NCBI GenBank assembly: GCA_903891085.1
Contig: CAITDJ010000104.1
Location: forward strand, 62,001-126,000
Reading direction: 5' to 3'
DNA length: 64,000 bases
From: an uncultured Bacteroidota bacterium
GTDB lineage: Bacteria; Bacteroidota; Bacteroidia; Bacteroidales; F082
In this document: in pieces, positions 16,224-25,119 of the stretch
How positions within the stretch are numbered: the stretch's first letter is position 1
Layout of the letters: every line of letters begins with the position of its first letter
Translations under genes and position numbers: made by a program
The notes under the pieces: generated by a model
What the model saw: only the letters and a program-made list of their open reading frames with translations
Database searches by the model: none
What the model was told of the DNA's origin: nothing

Positions 16224-18689
16224 ATGAGAGGATTCAGGCTCACACTATTCATTTTATTTGTTTTTTACTCAAGTTCTTTTGCCCAGCTAACAAAGATTCT
16301 TGGACATGTTACCGATGCTGTTACCAGTGAACCGGTACCCTTTTCGAATGTCTATCTAAAAGGAAGTACACTGGGAACAACATCCGATTTTGATGGAAAG
16401 TATTATTTTGAAACAAAAGCTGTTGTAGATTCAATATCAGCAAGTTATGTTGGTTATGCTACACAGTCCTATGCCGTGAAACCCAACCGTTATCAGGAGA
16501 TTAATTTTAAACTGACTCCAACAGAAATTAAACTGCAGGAAGTTGTTGTTTTCGCCGGTGAAAATCCTGCTGATATTTTGTTCAGAAAGATTGTTGAAAA
16601 TAAAAAGAAAAATACTGTAAATAATCTTGAAGCATGGCAATACGAGCTTTACACAAAGATTCAGTTCGATGCCAATAATTTTGGTGACCGGTTGCAAAAC
16701 TGGAAGTTGATTAAACCTTTCGATTTCATCTTTGATTATGTTGATACTTCAACGGTTAATGGAAAAGTTTATTTGCCGGTTTTTATTACCGAATCGTTGT
16801 CGGATGTATATATTTCGAAAGACCCCAATGCTTCAATAGAGAAAATGGTTGCTTCGCGTGGATCGGGAATCGAAAACCCAAGTATTGCCAAGCTGATCGG
16901 GTCGTTGAAACAGGAGGTAAATGCTTATGATAACTATATTACACTGTTTGATAAGTTGTTTGTTGGTCCGGTTGCAAACTTTGGATTGACCTATTACGAA
17001 TATTATCTTATTGATAGTGCTTTTTTGGATAAACAATGGTGTTATAAAATGGCTTTTAAACCACGCCGTAAACAGGAATTAACTTTTACAGGTGAGTTTT
17101 GGGTACACGACAGCACCTTTGCTATTCGTAAAATTGAAATGAACATTGCGAAAGATGCCAATATTAATTTCGTTAATGATTTGTCAATCAGACAAGAATA
17201 CCAGTTTGTTGACAAAAAAATATGGATGTTGTCTCACGATTATATGGTTGGCGATTTCAATCTGATCGAAAACACAAAAGCCATGCCTGGTTTTTTTGGT
17301 CATCGTACAGCTTCATATACTAATTTTATCCTGAACGACAGGAAAGAAACAGAGTTTTACAGAAGTCCATCGGGAATTGTGCTGGAAGATGGGAGTATGA
17401 ATAAGTCGGATGCGTTTTGGAATGAGAACAGGCATGAAACCCTGAGCAAAAAGGAAGAAGGTATTTACCAGATGGTCGATTCGATTGAACACGTGCCACT
17501 TTACCGAACCTATACTGATATTATTTATACCACCGTTTATGGCTATGCGCCTTGGAAAATGCTTGAGTTTGGTCCAATTGCACGATTATACAGTTATAAT
17601 GCTGTTGAAGGCAGCCGCCTCAGGTTAGGAATGCAAACCAGCACCATGTTCAGCAAGAAATTGAGATTGTATGGACACCTTGCCTATGGTTTTAAAGATG
17701 AAATGTATAAATACAAACTTGGCACCTTGTATTTCTTTAATAAAAATCCTCAACAGTCGGCCGGTTTGAGTTATATGTATGATGTTGAACAACTTAGCTC
17801 GAGTTTCAATGCGTTCAGTCAGGATAATATTTTAACGACGGTATTCAGAAAACAGCCAGCCGATAAGCTGAACCTTACAAAGAGATGGAATGCCTTTTAT
17901 ATGCAAGAGATTGCGCCAGGTTTCTCGGCAAAACTCAATTTCGATCAGCAGGTATTGCTTCCTGCCGGCGATAACAATCTCCAAACACATGAAACAAACG
18001 GAAATATCATTACACATCCCTCATTGACTACGAGCGAAATCGGAATAAATCTTCGGTATGCCTATCATGAGAAAGTGGTGATTAATAGTTTCGACAGAAC
18101 AAGTTTCGGCAGCCCATTTCCTATCGTAACTTTCAATTACTCTTATGGCATCCCAAGCTTATTCGGTGGTGAATATAAATATCACCGGCTTCAATTAGGT
18201 GTTTCTGATTGGTTTAATATTGCCAGTTTTGGATGGACCAAATATATTTTTGATGCGGGCAAAGTGTTTGGGAAACTACCATACCCCTTATTGGTTTTAC
18301 ATCCCGGAAACGAGACTTTCATTTTTGATGAACAGGCATTTAATCTGGTTAATTATTACGAATTTATTTCTGACCAATATTTGAGCCTTTACGCAACACA
18401 TCATTTTGATGGCTTTTTCTTCAATAAAATGCCGCTTTTCAGGAAATTGAAATGGCGCGAAGTAGTGTTTGCCAAGGGTTTGATTGGTTCTATTTCGAAA
18501 GAAAATGTGGGGTACAGTGTTTTCCCTTCCGTATCGCATTTTGTAAAAAAACCTTATTTTGAGGCAGGTTTAGGGATTGAAAATATTTTTAAAATTGTGC
18601 GTGTCGATGCTGTGTGGAGATTGTCGCATCTCGATAATACAGCCGCACACCCGTTTGGGATTTTTGTTTCGCTACATTTTGATTTTTAG
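16224..18689 (+). CDS. DUF5686-type outer-membrane protein with carboxypeptidase-regulatory-like domain
   Basis: 821 residues from ATG 16224. Signal peptide (RGFRLTLFILFVFYSSSFAQ), then a CarboxypepD_reg-like beta sandwich (about 25-110: ILGHVTDAVTSEPVPFSNVYLKG with GTTSDFDGKYYF). A conserved region from about 120 (FRKIVENKKKN) matches DUF5686. The C-terminal half has amphipathic beta strands and ends HPFGIFVSLHFDF, with a terminal Phe, as expected for an outer-membrane barrel. This protein family is common in Bacteroidota and has no firmly assigned function. The frame extends upstream to a TTG at 16197, but the signal peptide fits the ATG. Confidence 0.8.
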   Translation: MRGFRLTLFILFVFYSSSFAQLTKILGHVTDAVTSEPVPFSNVYLKGSTLGTTSDFDGKYYFETKAVVDSISASYVGYATQSYAVKPNRYQEINFKLTPTEIKLQEVVVFAGENPADILFRKIVENKKKNTVNNLEAWQYELYTKIQFDANNFGDRLQNWKLIKPFDFIFDYVDTSTVNGKVYLPVFITESLSDVYISKDPNASIEKMVASRGSGIENPSIAKLIGSLKQEVNAYDNYITLFDKLFVGPVANFGLTYYEYYLIDSAFLDKQWCYKMAFKPRRKQELTFTGEFWVHDSTFAIRKIEMNIAKDANINFVNDLSIRQEYQFVDKKIWMLSHDYMVGDFNLIENTKAMPGFFGHRTASYTNFILNDRKETEFYRSPSGIVLEDGSMNKSDAFWNENRHETLSKKEEGIYQMVDSIEHVPLYRTYTDIIYTTVYGYAPWKMLEFGPIARLYSYNAVEGSRLRLGMQTSTMFSKKLRLYGHLAYGFKDEMYKYKLGTLYFFNKNPQQSAGLSYMYDVEQLSSSFNAFSQDNILTTVFRKQPADKLNLTKRWNAFYMQEIAPGFSAKLNFDQQVLLPAGDNNLQTHETNGNIITHPSLTTSEIGINLRYAYHEKVVINSFDRTSFGSPFPIVTFNYSYGIPSLFGGEYKYHRLQLGVSDWFNIASFGWTKYIFDAGKVFGKLPYPLLVLHPGNETFIFDEQAFNLVNYYEFISDQYLSLYATHHFDGFFFNKMPLFRKLKWREVVFAKGLIGSISKENVGYSVFPSVSHFVKKPYFEAGLGIENIFKIVRVDAVWRLSHLDNTAAHPFGIFVSLHFDF

Positions 18690-19017
18690 CGGGTTTTTAT
18701 CAGCATCGGTCTGTATTGCGCTTTTTCCCAACGAGCCGATTATCGATAACTTTATTGATATAATCCTTTACCATCGGAACTTTGCAGGCGGTACCATCCA
18801 TTTTTACGGATACCTGACCAATATGGTCAGCTACATTTTGCGCCTTATTGGTTAATTATTTTATATCCACACCAATAACAAATACAAATTCAAGGTTTCC
18901 CGGCAAATGAAATAACAAAACCAAGGGTTTTAGCGTTTATTAAAAGTTGGTATGAAAGGCTTTTGGATCATTCTATGCCATGAAAAGTCAAGTTTCGTCC
19001 CATTCAGGCAATATTGT
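18690..19017. other. Stretch without a supported gene between the DUF5686 gene and lptB
   Basis: About 330 bases. From 18690 to 18855 both strands are open in the same codon phase. The plus strand reads as a tail of a frame overlapping the DUF5686 gene; the minus strand reads as a soluble-looking peptide containing VSVKMDGTACKVPMVKDYI, stopping at 18700, without a good start. Neither has enough support to be called. The rest is AT-rich and holds the lptB promoter box at its end. Confidence 0.4.
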
Positions 19018-19025
19018 TAACTTTG
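19018..19025 (+). promoter_or_regulatory. -7 box TAACTTTG (lptB)
   Basis: Exact TAnnTTTG match 25 bases upstream of the lptB ATG, giving a leader of about 18 bases. The -33 region has TTTCG instead of TTG. Confidence 0.5.
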
Positions 19026-19049
19026 TGATTCAAATTCAAATGCACAGGT

Positions 19050-19787
19050 ATGATTTTACGGACCGAGAACCTATTTAAGAAATACCGCCAACGCACTGTG
19101 GTGAAAGATGTTTCGGTGTATGTGAATCAGGGCGAAATTGTCGGATTACTGGGCCCGAACGGAGCTGGAAAAACGACCACATTTTATATGATCGTTGGAC
19201 TGATTAAACCTTTATCAGGCCATGTTTGGCTCGAAGGTGTTGAAATCACCGATGAACCCATGTTCAGGCGTGCACAAAAAGGAATTGGTTACCTGGCACA
19301 GGAAGCTTCTGTTTTCCGGCAAATGAGTGTGGAAGATAACATACTTTCGGTGATGCAGTTTAAAAAGGACATGACAAAAGACCAGCAACACGAAAAATTG
19401 GAAATTTTACTCGAAGAATTTGGTTTGCAACATATCCGCAAGAGTAACGGGATTCAATTGTCAGGGGGTGAACGCCGTCGGACTGAAATTGCCAGGGCAT
19501 TGGCTGTTGATCCTAAATTTATCCTGTTGGATGAGCCCTTTGCCGGTGTGGATCCGATTGCTGTTGAAGATATTCAGGCGATCGTGGCCAAATTGAAAGA
19601 AAAAAATATTGGCATCCTAATCACCGACCATAATGTGCACGAAACCCTCTCGATAACCGATCGTGCCTATTTGTTATTCGAAGGTGCTATTTTAATGGCC
19701 GGAACTTCCGAAGAACTGGCAGCAGACGAACATGTGCGTAAGGTGTATCTTGGACAGAATTTTGAATTGAGGCGCAAGGATATTTAA
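19050..19787 (+). CDS. lptB: LPS export ABC transporter ATP-binding protein LptB
   Basis: Cytoplasmic ATPase that powers lipopolysaccharide extraction by LptF/LptG. 245 residues with Walker [11 protein letters not shown]-loop YLAQEASVF, signature LSGGERRR, Walker [14 protein letters not shown] and H-loop ITDHNVHE; the [10 protein letters not shown] and GGERRR variants are LptB hallmarks. The start at 19050 gives [21 protein letters not shown], which is standard. A TAACTTTG box precedes it. A candidate partner permease lies at 44.7 kb. Confidence 0.95.
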   Translation: MILRTENLFKKYRQRTVVKDVSVYVNQGEIVGLLGPNGAGKTTTFYMIVGLIKPLSGHVWLEGVEITDEPMFRRAQKGIGYLAQEASVFRQMSVEDNILSVMQFKKDMTKDQQHEKLEILLEEFGLQHIRKSNGIQLSGGERRRTEIARALAVDPKFILLDEPFAGVDPIAVEDIQAIVAKLKEKNIGILITDHNVHETLSITDRAYLLFEGAILMAGTSEELAADEHVRKVYLGQNFELRRKDI

Positions 19788-19862
19788 TATCTCTTAGGGC
19801 TAAATCACCGCACTTACGCAATGTCGGTTTCCACCTTTATAGATCGCTGAATTGTTAAAATT

Positions 19863-20594
19863 TTATGACTGAATATCAGTTAAAAATACCACTAGAGAAA
19901 GAAACAGGTAGGTCAGTACAATGAATGGAATGGCCACGAACTGCAGGGTGACAAGCAATATCAGTGAGATAAGAATGAATAGGTAACGTATCTCATTCCC
20001 CTTTACTATGAACGACTTGAACTTCATTGCAAACAAGGGAAGTTCGGCAACCATCAAAAGCGACATCACAATAGCAATCCCAATATAAAAATAGGTATTT
20101 GTTACAACCATATAGAACAAAGACTGGCCGTCGTAGAGCTGGGCTTTTACCAATGGTAATGATGCGATGAGTAATCCTGCAGCCGGTGAAGGAAGCCCGA
20201 TAAATGAAGTGGTTTGTCGTTCGTCCACATTGAATTTTGCCAGGCGTAAGGCGGCAAAAAGAGGTACGATGAAAGCAATAAATGGAATAATATCTGTTTC
20301 GAAAAGCATCAAACTTGGCCTTCCATGACTTTCAATAATGAGCTGGTAAATGATAAAACCGGGTGCGACTCCAAAAGAAACCACATCGGCCAATGAATCG
20401 AGTTCGGCACCAATTTTCGAATATGCCTTCAAAATACGAGCGAAAAAACCATCAAAAAAGTCAAAGACTGCTGCAATAAATATCATCCAACCTGCCATCT
20501 TCAAATTTCCCTGTGCGAAAAAAAGGATGGACAAACAGCCTGAAAAAAGATTCATCAGCGTAATAAAATTCGGGATGTGATTCTTTATTTTCAT
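19863..20594 (-). CDS. pssA: CDP-diacylglycerol-serine O-phosphatidyltransferase
   Basis: Inner-membrane enzyme making phosphatidylserine, the precursor of phosphatidylethanolamine. 243 residues, mostly hydrophobic with about six to eight membrane segments. The CDP-alcohol phosphatidyltransferase motif D-x2-DG-x2-AR-x8-G-x3-D-x3-D is complete: FDFFDGFFARILKAYSKIG, then AELDSLADVVSFG. The FGVAPGFIIY segment is typical of PssA rather than PgsA. It is convergent with lptB and divergent from queA. A TATCTTTG box on the minus strand at 20630-20637 gives a leader of about 30 bases. Confidence 0.92.
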   Translation of the reverse strand: MKIKNHIPNFITLMNLFSGCLSILFFAQGNLKMAGWMIFIAAVFDFFDGFFARILKAYSKIGAELDSLADVVSFGVAPGFIIYQLIIESHGRPSLMLFETDIIPFIAFIVPLFAALRLAKFNVDERQTTSFIGLPSPAAGLLIASLPLVKAQLYDGQSLFYMVVTNTYFYIGIAIVMSLLMVAELPLFAMKFKSFIVKGNEIRYLFILISLILLVTLQFVAIPFIVLTYLFLSLVVFLTDIQS

Positions 20595-20629
20595 AGGAGC
20601 AGCAATTAGTTAAACGTAATAATATCCAA

Positions 20630-20637
20630 CAAAGATA
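20630..20637 (-). promoter_or_regulatory. -7 box TATCTTTG (pssA)
   Basis: CAAAGATA on the plus strand; exact TAnnTTTG match on the minus strand, 36 bases upstream of the pssA ATG. The -33 TTG is not at the ideal spacing. Confidence 0.5.
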
Positions 20638-20727
20638 AGCAGGCATTTTCAACAAGCCCTGTTTTATTCGTGTTAAATCATAATTCAACAAAATATGGCA
20701 TTTAATGATAGTAAACGGCAAGCTTTG

Positions 20728-20735
20728 TATCTTTG
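20728..20735 (+). promoter_or_regulatory. -7 box TATCTTTG (queA)
   Basis: Exact TAnnTTTG match ending 9 bases before the queA ATG at 20745. It overlaps the TTG that opens the longer in-frame extension, so that extension is not translated. The leader would be very short. Confidence 0.5.
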
Positions 20736-20744
20736 CAAACTGCT

Positions 20745-21983
20745 ATGGAGAACCTTAAACTTATCAAAACTGCTTTGTACGACTATGTCCTGCCTGAACA
20801 CAGGATTGCACGCTATCCGCTTGCACGACGCGAAGATTCAAAACTTTTGTTGTTGAAAAACAACAGTATTATCGAAAGTAATTTTTACAAAATCGGTGAT
20901 TATCTTCCTGAAAACGCAACACTTGTTTTCAACGACACGAAAGTTGTCAGGGCCCGCTTGATGTTTCGAAAAGCAGAAGGTGCTGTCATAGAGTTGTTTA
21001 CATTGGAACCGGAAAACACAGAAACGGATCTGCAAATTGCATTCGCTCAACATTCACCGGTTGTGTGGAAATGCTTGGTAGGTAATTCAAAAAGATGGAA
21101 ATCGGGAATACTGGAAATGAAAATAGATCAGCAGGACGGAGCAATTCACTTCATTGCCGAACGAATCCGGAAAGATAATGATCATTCTGTAATTCGCTTT
21201 TCATGGGATAAAACAAACGTTTCCTTTGCCGAAATACTAGAATTAGCTGGTGAAATGCCTCTTCCTCCTTATCTGAACCGTAAGGCTGAATTTTCAGATC
21301 TGGAGCGTTACCAAACTGTTTTTGCAACCTATGAAGGTTCGGTAGCTGCACCCACTGCCGGTCTGCATCTTACGGATGAACTTATCCAAAGTTTGAAGGA
21401 AAAAAATGTGCAGTTTGAACGACTCACCCTGCATGTGGGGGCGGGTACTTTTAAGCCTTTGTCTTCTCAAACGATTGGTAATCATGCCATGCATGCGGAG
21501 AAAATTTCCATCAGCCGTGAAACAATCGTGAATTTGATACAACATGCCGGTAAACCCATTCTTGCTGTTGGCACAACAAGTATGAGAACCCTGGAAAGTT
21601 TGTATTGGATTGCATCTTTTGTCAGAAAAGATATGAATATTCAAAATATTCATTTAGATCAATGGTATCCTTATGAAAACCTTGATAATGTGGTTGACAC
21701 ATTCGAAACAGCGCTTCAACAGATACTCGATTATCTCGACTTTCATACAGCAGGCACCCTGCATGCCACTACTTCCATTATCATCGTACCAGGTTATCGT
21801 TTCAGGATAGTCAACGGATTGATTACAAATTTTCATCAGCCGAAGAGTACCTTGTTGTTGTTAGTTGCAGCCCTCATTGGTGAAAAGTGGAAGGATGTAT
21901 ATCAATATGCACTTGATCATGATTTTCGTTTTTTAAGCTATGGTGATAGTTGTTTGTTTTTGCAAGAACAAGAAAATCAATAA
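20745..21983 (+). CDS. queA: S-adenosylmethionine:tRNA ribosyltransferase-isomerase
   Basis: Penultimate step of queuosine synthesis: adds the cyclopentene-diol moiety from SAM to preQ1 in tRNA anticodons. 412 residues from ATG 20745, longer than the E. coli protein (about 356), as usual in this phylum. Visible features are YPLARREDSKLLLL, ATLVFNDTKVVRARL, AGEMPLPPYL, YQTVFATYEGSVAAPTAGLH, LHVGAGTFKPL, AVGTTSMRTLES and NGLITNFHQPKSTLLLLVAA. The promoter box and family N-terminus (MENLKLIKTALYDY) fix the start. tgt, which acts earlier in the same pathway, is at 45.8 kb. Confidence 0.95.
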   Translation: MENLKLIKTALYDYVLPEHRIARYPLARREDSKLLLLKNNSIIESNFYKIGDYLPENATLVFNDTKVVRARLMFRKAEGAVIELFTLEPENTETDLQIAFAQHSPVVWKCLVGNSKRWKSGILEMKIDQQDGAIHFIAERIRKDNDHSVIRFSWDKTNVSFAEILELAGEMPLPPYLNRKAEFSDLERYQTVFATYEGSVAAPTAGLHLTDELIQSLKEKNVQFERLTLHVGAGTFKPLSSQTIGNHAMHAEKISISRETIVNLIQHAGKPILAVGTTSMRTLESLYWIASFVRKDMNIQNIHLDQWYPYENLDNVVDTFETALQQILDYLDFHTAGTLHATTSIIIVPGYRFRIVNGLITNFHQPKSTLLLLVAALIGEKWKDVYQYALDHDFRFLSYGDSCLFLQEQENQ

Positions 21984-22054
21984 AATACATCAGGCAATTG
22001 TTCTTCCTGAATTTCAGTTGCCAAGGCAAACCGGCAATTTTGGGTAAATTTCCA

Positions 22055-22062
22055 TATATTTG
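22055..22062 (+). promoter_or_regulatory. -7 box TATATTTG (M48 protease gene)
   Basis: Exact TAnnTTTG match with a leader of about 15 bases to the ATG at 22084. No -33 TTG at the right spacing. Confidence 0.45.
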
Positions 22063-22083
22063 TAAACTCAAAACAACTTTATT

Positions 22084-22899
22084 ATGAAGGCTCTATCAGG
22101 TAACATATTAGTATTCTGTACCATCCTGTTTTTTACATCTTTTTTCCATTCCTGCAGCACAGTGCCTATCACAGGTCGCCAGCAACTCAATATTGTTCCT
22201 GCGTCACAGATGATGTCGATGAGTTTTCAGCAGTATGATGATTTTCTAAAGTCAAACAAATTGTCAACTGATGCAAAGAAAATCAATATGGTGAAAAATG
22301 TTGGCGTAAAAATTCAGAATGCAGTCGAAAGCTATTTTGCTCAAAAAGGAATGTCGGCCGAACTCAACGGATATGCCTGGGAATTCAATCTGGTTGAAAG
22401 TAAGGAGGTGAATGCCTGGTGTATGCCGGGAGGGAAGGTGGTTGTTTATTCAGGAATATTGCCGGTTACACTGGACGAAACCGGCTTGGCTGTCGTGATG
22501 GGTCATGAAATTGCACACGCCATTGCCGAGCATGGAAGCGAAAGGATGAGTCAGGGACTCTTTGCAGAAATGGGTGGAATGGCGTTGGCTACTGCATTGC
22601 AGGAGAAACCCGAGCAAACACAAATGATCTGGATGACGGCATTTGGCCTGGGAAGTCAGGTAGGGGTGATGTTGCCGTTTAGCCGGTTGCATGAGAGTGA
22701 AGCTGACCATCTTGGTTTAATTTTTATGGCAATGGCCGGATACAATCCTGAAAAAGCGGTTGGTTTTTGGGAACGAATGGCGTCGATGAAAGATGGTCAG
22801 GCTCCTCCCGAATTTTTAAGTACGCACCCTTCTGATGGAACGCGTATTGCTGATATTAAGAAGCTTTTGCCCGAAGCGATGACCTATTATAAAAGATGA
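22084..22899 (+). CDS. M48-family metalloprotease lipoprotein
   Basis: Periplasmic zinc protease, 271 residues. Signal peptide ending FFHSCSTVPITGRQQL with lipobox cysteine at residue 24; the CSTVPxTGRxQL start is a signature of LoiP/BepA-like M48 lipoproteins. The zinc motif is HEIAHAIAEHG, with the third ligand in ESEADHLGL and the ending LSTHPSDGTRIADI. Family members degrade or help assemble misfolded outer-membrane proteins. Nothing in the neighbours narrows the substrate. Confidence 0.93.
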   Translation: MKALSGNILVFCTILFFTSFFHSCSTVPITGRQQLNIVPASQMMSMSFQQYDDFLKSNKLSTDAKKINMVKNVGVKIQNAVESYFAQKGMSAELNGYAWEFNLVESKEVNAWCMPGGKVVVYSGILPVTLDETGLAVVMGHEIAHAIAEHGSERMSQGLFAEMGGMALATALQEKPEQTQMIWMTAFGLGSQVGVMLPFSRLHESEADHLGLIFMAMAGYNPEKAVGFWERMASMKDGQAPPEFLSTHPSDGTRIADIKKLLPEAMTYYKR

Positions 22900-22960
22900 G
22901 CATCGGGCCCCCTGACGCAGGTAGTTGGGAAGTGTTGGGTAAGGTGGATTGACTTGTCGT

Positions 22961-23680
22961 TTACTCCGGACTTTTCTCCTCTTTCACCTCTAATTTAAAT
23001 CCAATACCATGAATATTGGAAATGGCAACATTCGTGTCATCTTTCAGGAATTTCCGGAGTCGTGTAATGAAAACATCCATACTTCTGCCAATAAAATAGT
23101 CATTATCTCCCCACACTGTTTTCAATGCATGGTCACGGGTAAGTAGTTTATTTTTGTTTAAACACAACAATTTTAGTAAGTTAGCTTCTTTTTGAGTCAA
23201 AGTTTGAACGCCAACATCGGATTGCAAAATCATATTGGGTGCATCAAAGACAAATTTACCAATAGTGAAAATTTCGTCCGACTGTTCCGGATTAGTCATC
23301 ATATTGCGTGCACATCTTCTCAGAATGGCTTTGATTCTAAGGTTTAATTCCTCTGTACTGAATGGTTTGGTAATGTAATCGTCACATCCTTGCTGAAATC
23401 CTTTCAGACGGTCCTCTTTTAATGATTTTGCGGTGAGAAAGATAATCGGGGTGAACGGGTCTTTTTTGCGGATGAGCCCGGCAAGTGTGAAACCATCCAT
23501 TTTTGGCATCATCACATCCAGAATACAGATATCCGGTAATTCTGATTTAAAAAGTGCAAATCCCTGCTCGCCATCCTGGGCAACTACAATATTATAATGT
23601 AAAAGTTCAAGATAATCCTGAAGGAGCATACAAAGATTCGGGTCATCCTCAACGAGCAAAATACGTGGCATATTATCCAT
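22961..23680 (-). CDS. Two-component response regulator, OmpR/PhoB family (RprY-like)
   Basis: 239 residues. An N-terminal receiver domain has the acidic pair VEDD, the phosphorylated Asp in ICILDVMMPKMDGF, the T/S position in IFLTAKS and K in YITKPFS. A C-terminal winged helix follows (about 135-235: LTQKEANLLKLLCLNKNKLL, SMDVFITRLRKFLKDD). It shares one base with the stop of the upstream kinase gene (TGATG overlap), so they are translationally coupled. It resembles RprY of Bacteroides. The likely DNA target is the TTAACA repeat array upstream of the kinase gene. Confidence 0.93.
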   Translation of the reverse strand: MDNMPRILLVEDDPNLCMLLQDYLELLHYNIVVAQDGEQGFALFKSELPDICILDVMMPKMDGFTLAGLIRKKDPFTPIIFLTAKSLKEDRLKGFQQGCDDYITKPFSTEELNLRIKAILRRCARNMMTNPEQSDEIFTIGKFVFDAPNMILQSDVGVQTLTQKEANLLKLLCLNKNKLLTRDHALKTVWGDNDYFIGRSMDVFITRLRKFLKDDTNVAISNIHGIGFKLEVKEEKSPE

Positions 23681-24987
23681 CAGGCCTCGGTTTGTATTGT
23701 GTTATATGGCAAAAACACATCGAATGTTGATCCTTGCCCAAGCTGACTTGTAAGCGTGATGGAGCCATGATGCATTTCGACTATTTGTTTCACATAGTAA
23801 AGTCCAAGACCAAAACCTTTCACATCGTGTACATCACCTGTGTGCACGCGGTACAGATTTTTAAATACAAGATGTTGGTTTTCAGTTGCTATACCAATAC
23901 CATTGTCTATTATCGCAATCGTAACACCCTTTTTGTCGGAAACAGTCGAAAGTTCTATTTGAGGGTTCTCCCTTGAATATTTCAGTGCGTTATCTATCAG
24001 ATTGGCAAGTACATTTGACAAATGCATACGGTCACCGGCAATGATAGGATTTTCGGCCCGAAGATTCATGGTTAAACGGGCAGATTTTTCGTTGGCCTTG
24101 ATTTCGAAGTTATCGACAGTTTTTGTAATAAGTTTATGAATGTCAACTTCTTTCATGCGCATTTTTGTTTCACCATTATCAAGGATAGCAATCTGCAGTA
24201 CCTGTTCGACCTGATTCTGAAGCCTGAAATTTTCGTTATAAATGACAGAGGCATACTTCTTTATCTTTTCAGTCGATTGATTCACCTCAGATTTCATGAG
24301 CATCTCGGAAGCGAGCGAGATCGTAGCGATCGGTGTTTTAAACTCATGCGTCATATTGTTGATGAAGTCGGTTTTCATTTCTGACAGCTTTTTTTGCCGG
24401 ATGATTGTTACAATCGTAAACCAGAAACTAAAAATAACGACAAGTAAAAACAGCGCAGATATTAACATCCATTTCGCCATTTGTCCGAAAATCATACTTT
24501 GCTGACGGGGAAAATACATGGTGAAGTAATAATCACCTGGTTTGAACAACGCCTGAATCGTTTGCTGATGTTCCGATTCAAGAAGTTGTTGTACGTATTT
24601 ATTAAAATTTCCCATTACAAATTTATCGTTCCGACGGTTATAAATGGCGTATTCATAGCCTTTTGAGATCTGCATGCATCCGAGTTCTGCTTTTATAAGC
24701 GAGTCAAGTACTTTTGGTTTCACCACATCCTGTACATTGGTTTTGTCCATATAACAGGGTGATGGCATACTCAATCGGCGCAAGGTTGAGTCGTTGTTCG
24801 ACTCAATCAACCGGTTCAACACCGTTTTCATCGCGATGCGCACGCTGTGGTTGAAATGTTCTTCCTTTAATCCAATGGCGTTACGAACCCAGTAAACCTG
24901 CGTGAAAACTACACCAAGCAGCGATATGAAAGTGATAATAATGATGAATGTAAAGAGTTTTGATCGCATCAACTTACTGAATTTCAA
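23680..24987 (-). CDS. Sensor histidine kinase (RprX-like)
   Basis: 435 residues. Two membrane segments (about 10-30 and 170-195) enclose a periplasmic sensor region of about 140 residues. The H-box is FINNMTHEFKTPIATI; the ATPase has N-box NVLANLIDNALKYS, G1 IDNGIGI and G2 GFGLGLYYVK. It is cognate to the overlapping response regulator. The Met at residue 7 (24969) is an alternative start: a minus-strand -7 box at 24990-24997 would place transcription start just downstream of the first ATG. The periplasmic domain is not recognisable, so the signal is unknown. Confidence 0.92.
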   Translation of the reverse strand: MKFSKLMRSKLFTFIIIITFISLLGVVFTQVYWVRNAIGLKEEHFNHSVRIAMKTVLNRLIESNNDSTLRRLSMPSPCYMDKTNVQDVVKPKVLDSLIKAELGCMQISKGYEYAIYNRRNDKFVMGNFNKYVQQLLESEHQQTIQALFKPGDYYFTMYFPRQQSMIFGQMAKWMLISALFLLVVIFSFWFTIVTIIRQKKLSEMKTDFINNMTHEFKTPIATISLASEMLMKSEVNQSTEKIKKYASVIYNENFRLQNQVEQVLQIAILDNGETKMRMKEVDIHKLITKTVDNFEIKANEKSARLTMNLRAENPIIAGDRMHLSNVLANLIDNALKYSRENPQIELSTVSDKKGVTIAIIDNGIGIATENQHLVFKNLYRVHTGDVHDVKGFGLGLYYVKQIVEMHHGSITLTSQLGQGSTFDVFLPYNTIQTEA

Positions 24988-24989
24988 AG

Positions 24990-24997
24990 CAAAAGTA
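24990..24997 (-). promoter_or_regulatory. -7 box TACTTTTG (histidine kinase)
   Basis: CAAAAGTA on plus equals TACTTTTG on minus. If used, the transcript starts around 24983 and translation would begin at the Met codon at 24969. Overlap with regulatory repeats at 25024-25062 is absent, but they lie 27-65 bases upstream, a usual activator distance. Confidence 0.35.
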
Positions 24998-25023
24998 AGC
25001 GATAAGCCGGTATTTGTGACGTT

Positions 25024-25062
25024 ATTAACATTTCATTAACAGTATTTAACAGCCCATTAACA
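25024..25062 (+). promoter_or_regulatory. Four TTAACA direct repeats, probable OmpR/PhoB-family regulator site
   Basis: The hexamer TTAACA starts at 25025, 25036, 25046 and 25057 (spacings 11, 10, 11), three of the four inside ATTAACA. One repeat per helical turn in the same orientation is the classic binding pattern for tandem OmpR/PhoB-type dimers. It lies between the divergent histidine kinase gene and the small Cys-rich gene, ending 22 bases before the -7 box of the latter. Inferred to be the site of the adjacent response regulator. Confidence 0.6.
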
Positions 25063-25083
25063 ACGGCCCTGTTGCGAAGTGGA

Positions 25084-25091
25084 TACATTTG
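25084..25091 (+). promoter_or_regulatory. -7 box TACATTTG (Cys-rich protein gene)
   Basis: Exact TAnnTTTG match with a leader of about 22 bases to ATG 25120. No TTG at -33; a promoter lacking this element is typically activator-dependent, consistent with the TTAACA repeats immediately upstream. Confidence 0.55.
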
Positions 25092-25119
25092 CCTCACAAA
25101 CTATAAAAATAGAACTCAA

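Noticed and set aside
18577-18855. 92-residue plus-strand frame overlapping the end of the DUF5686 gene
   Set aside because: Over 110 bases lie inside the outer-membrane protein gene in another frame, its start has no family support, and the opposite strand is equally open.
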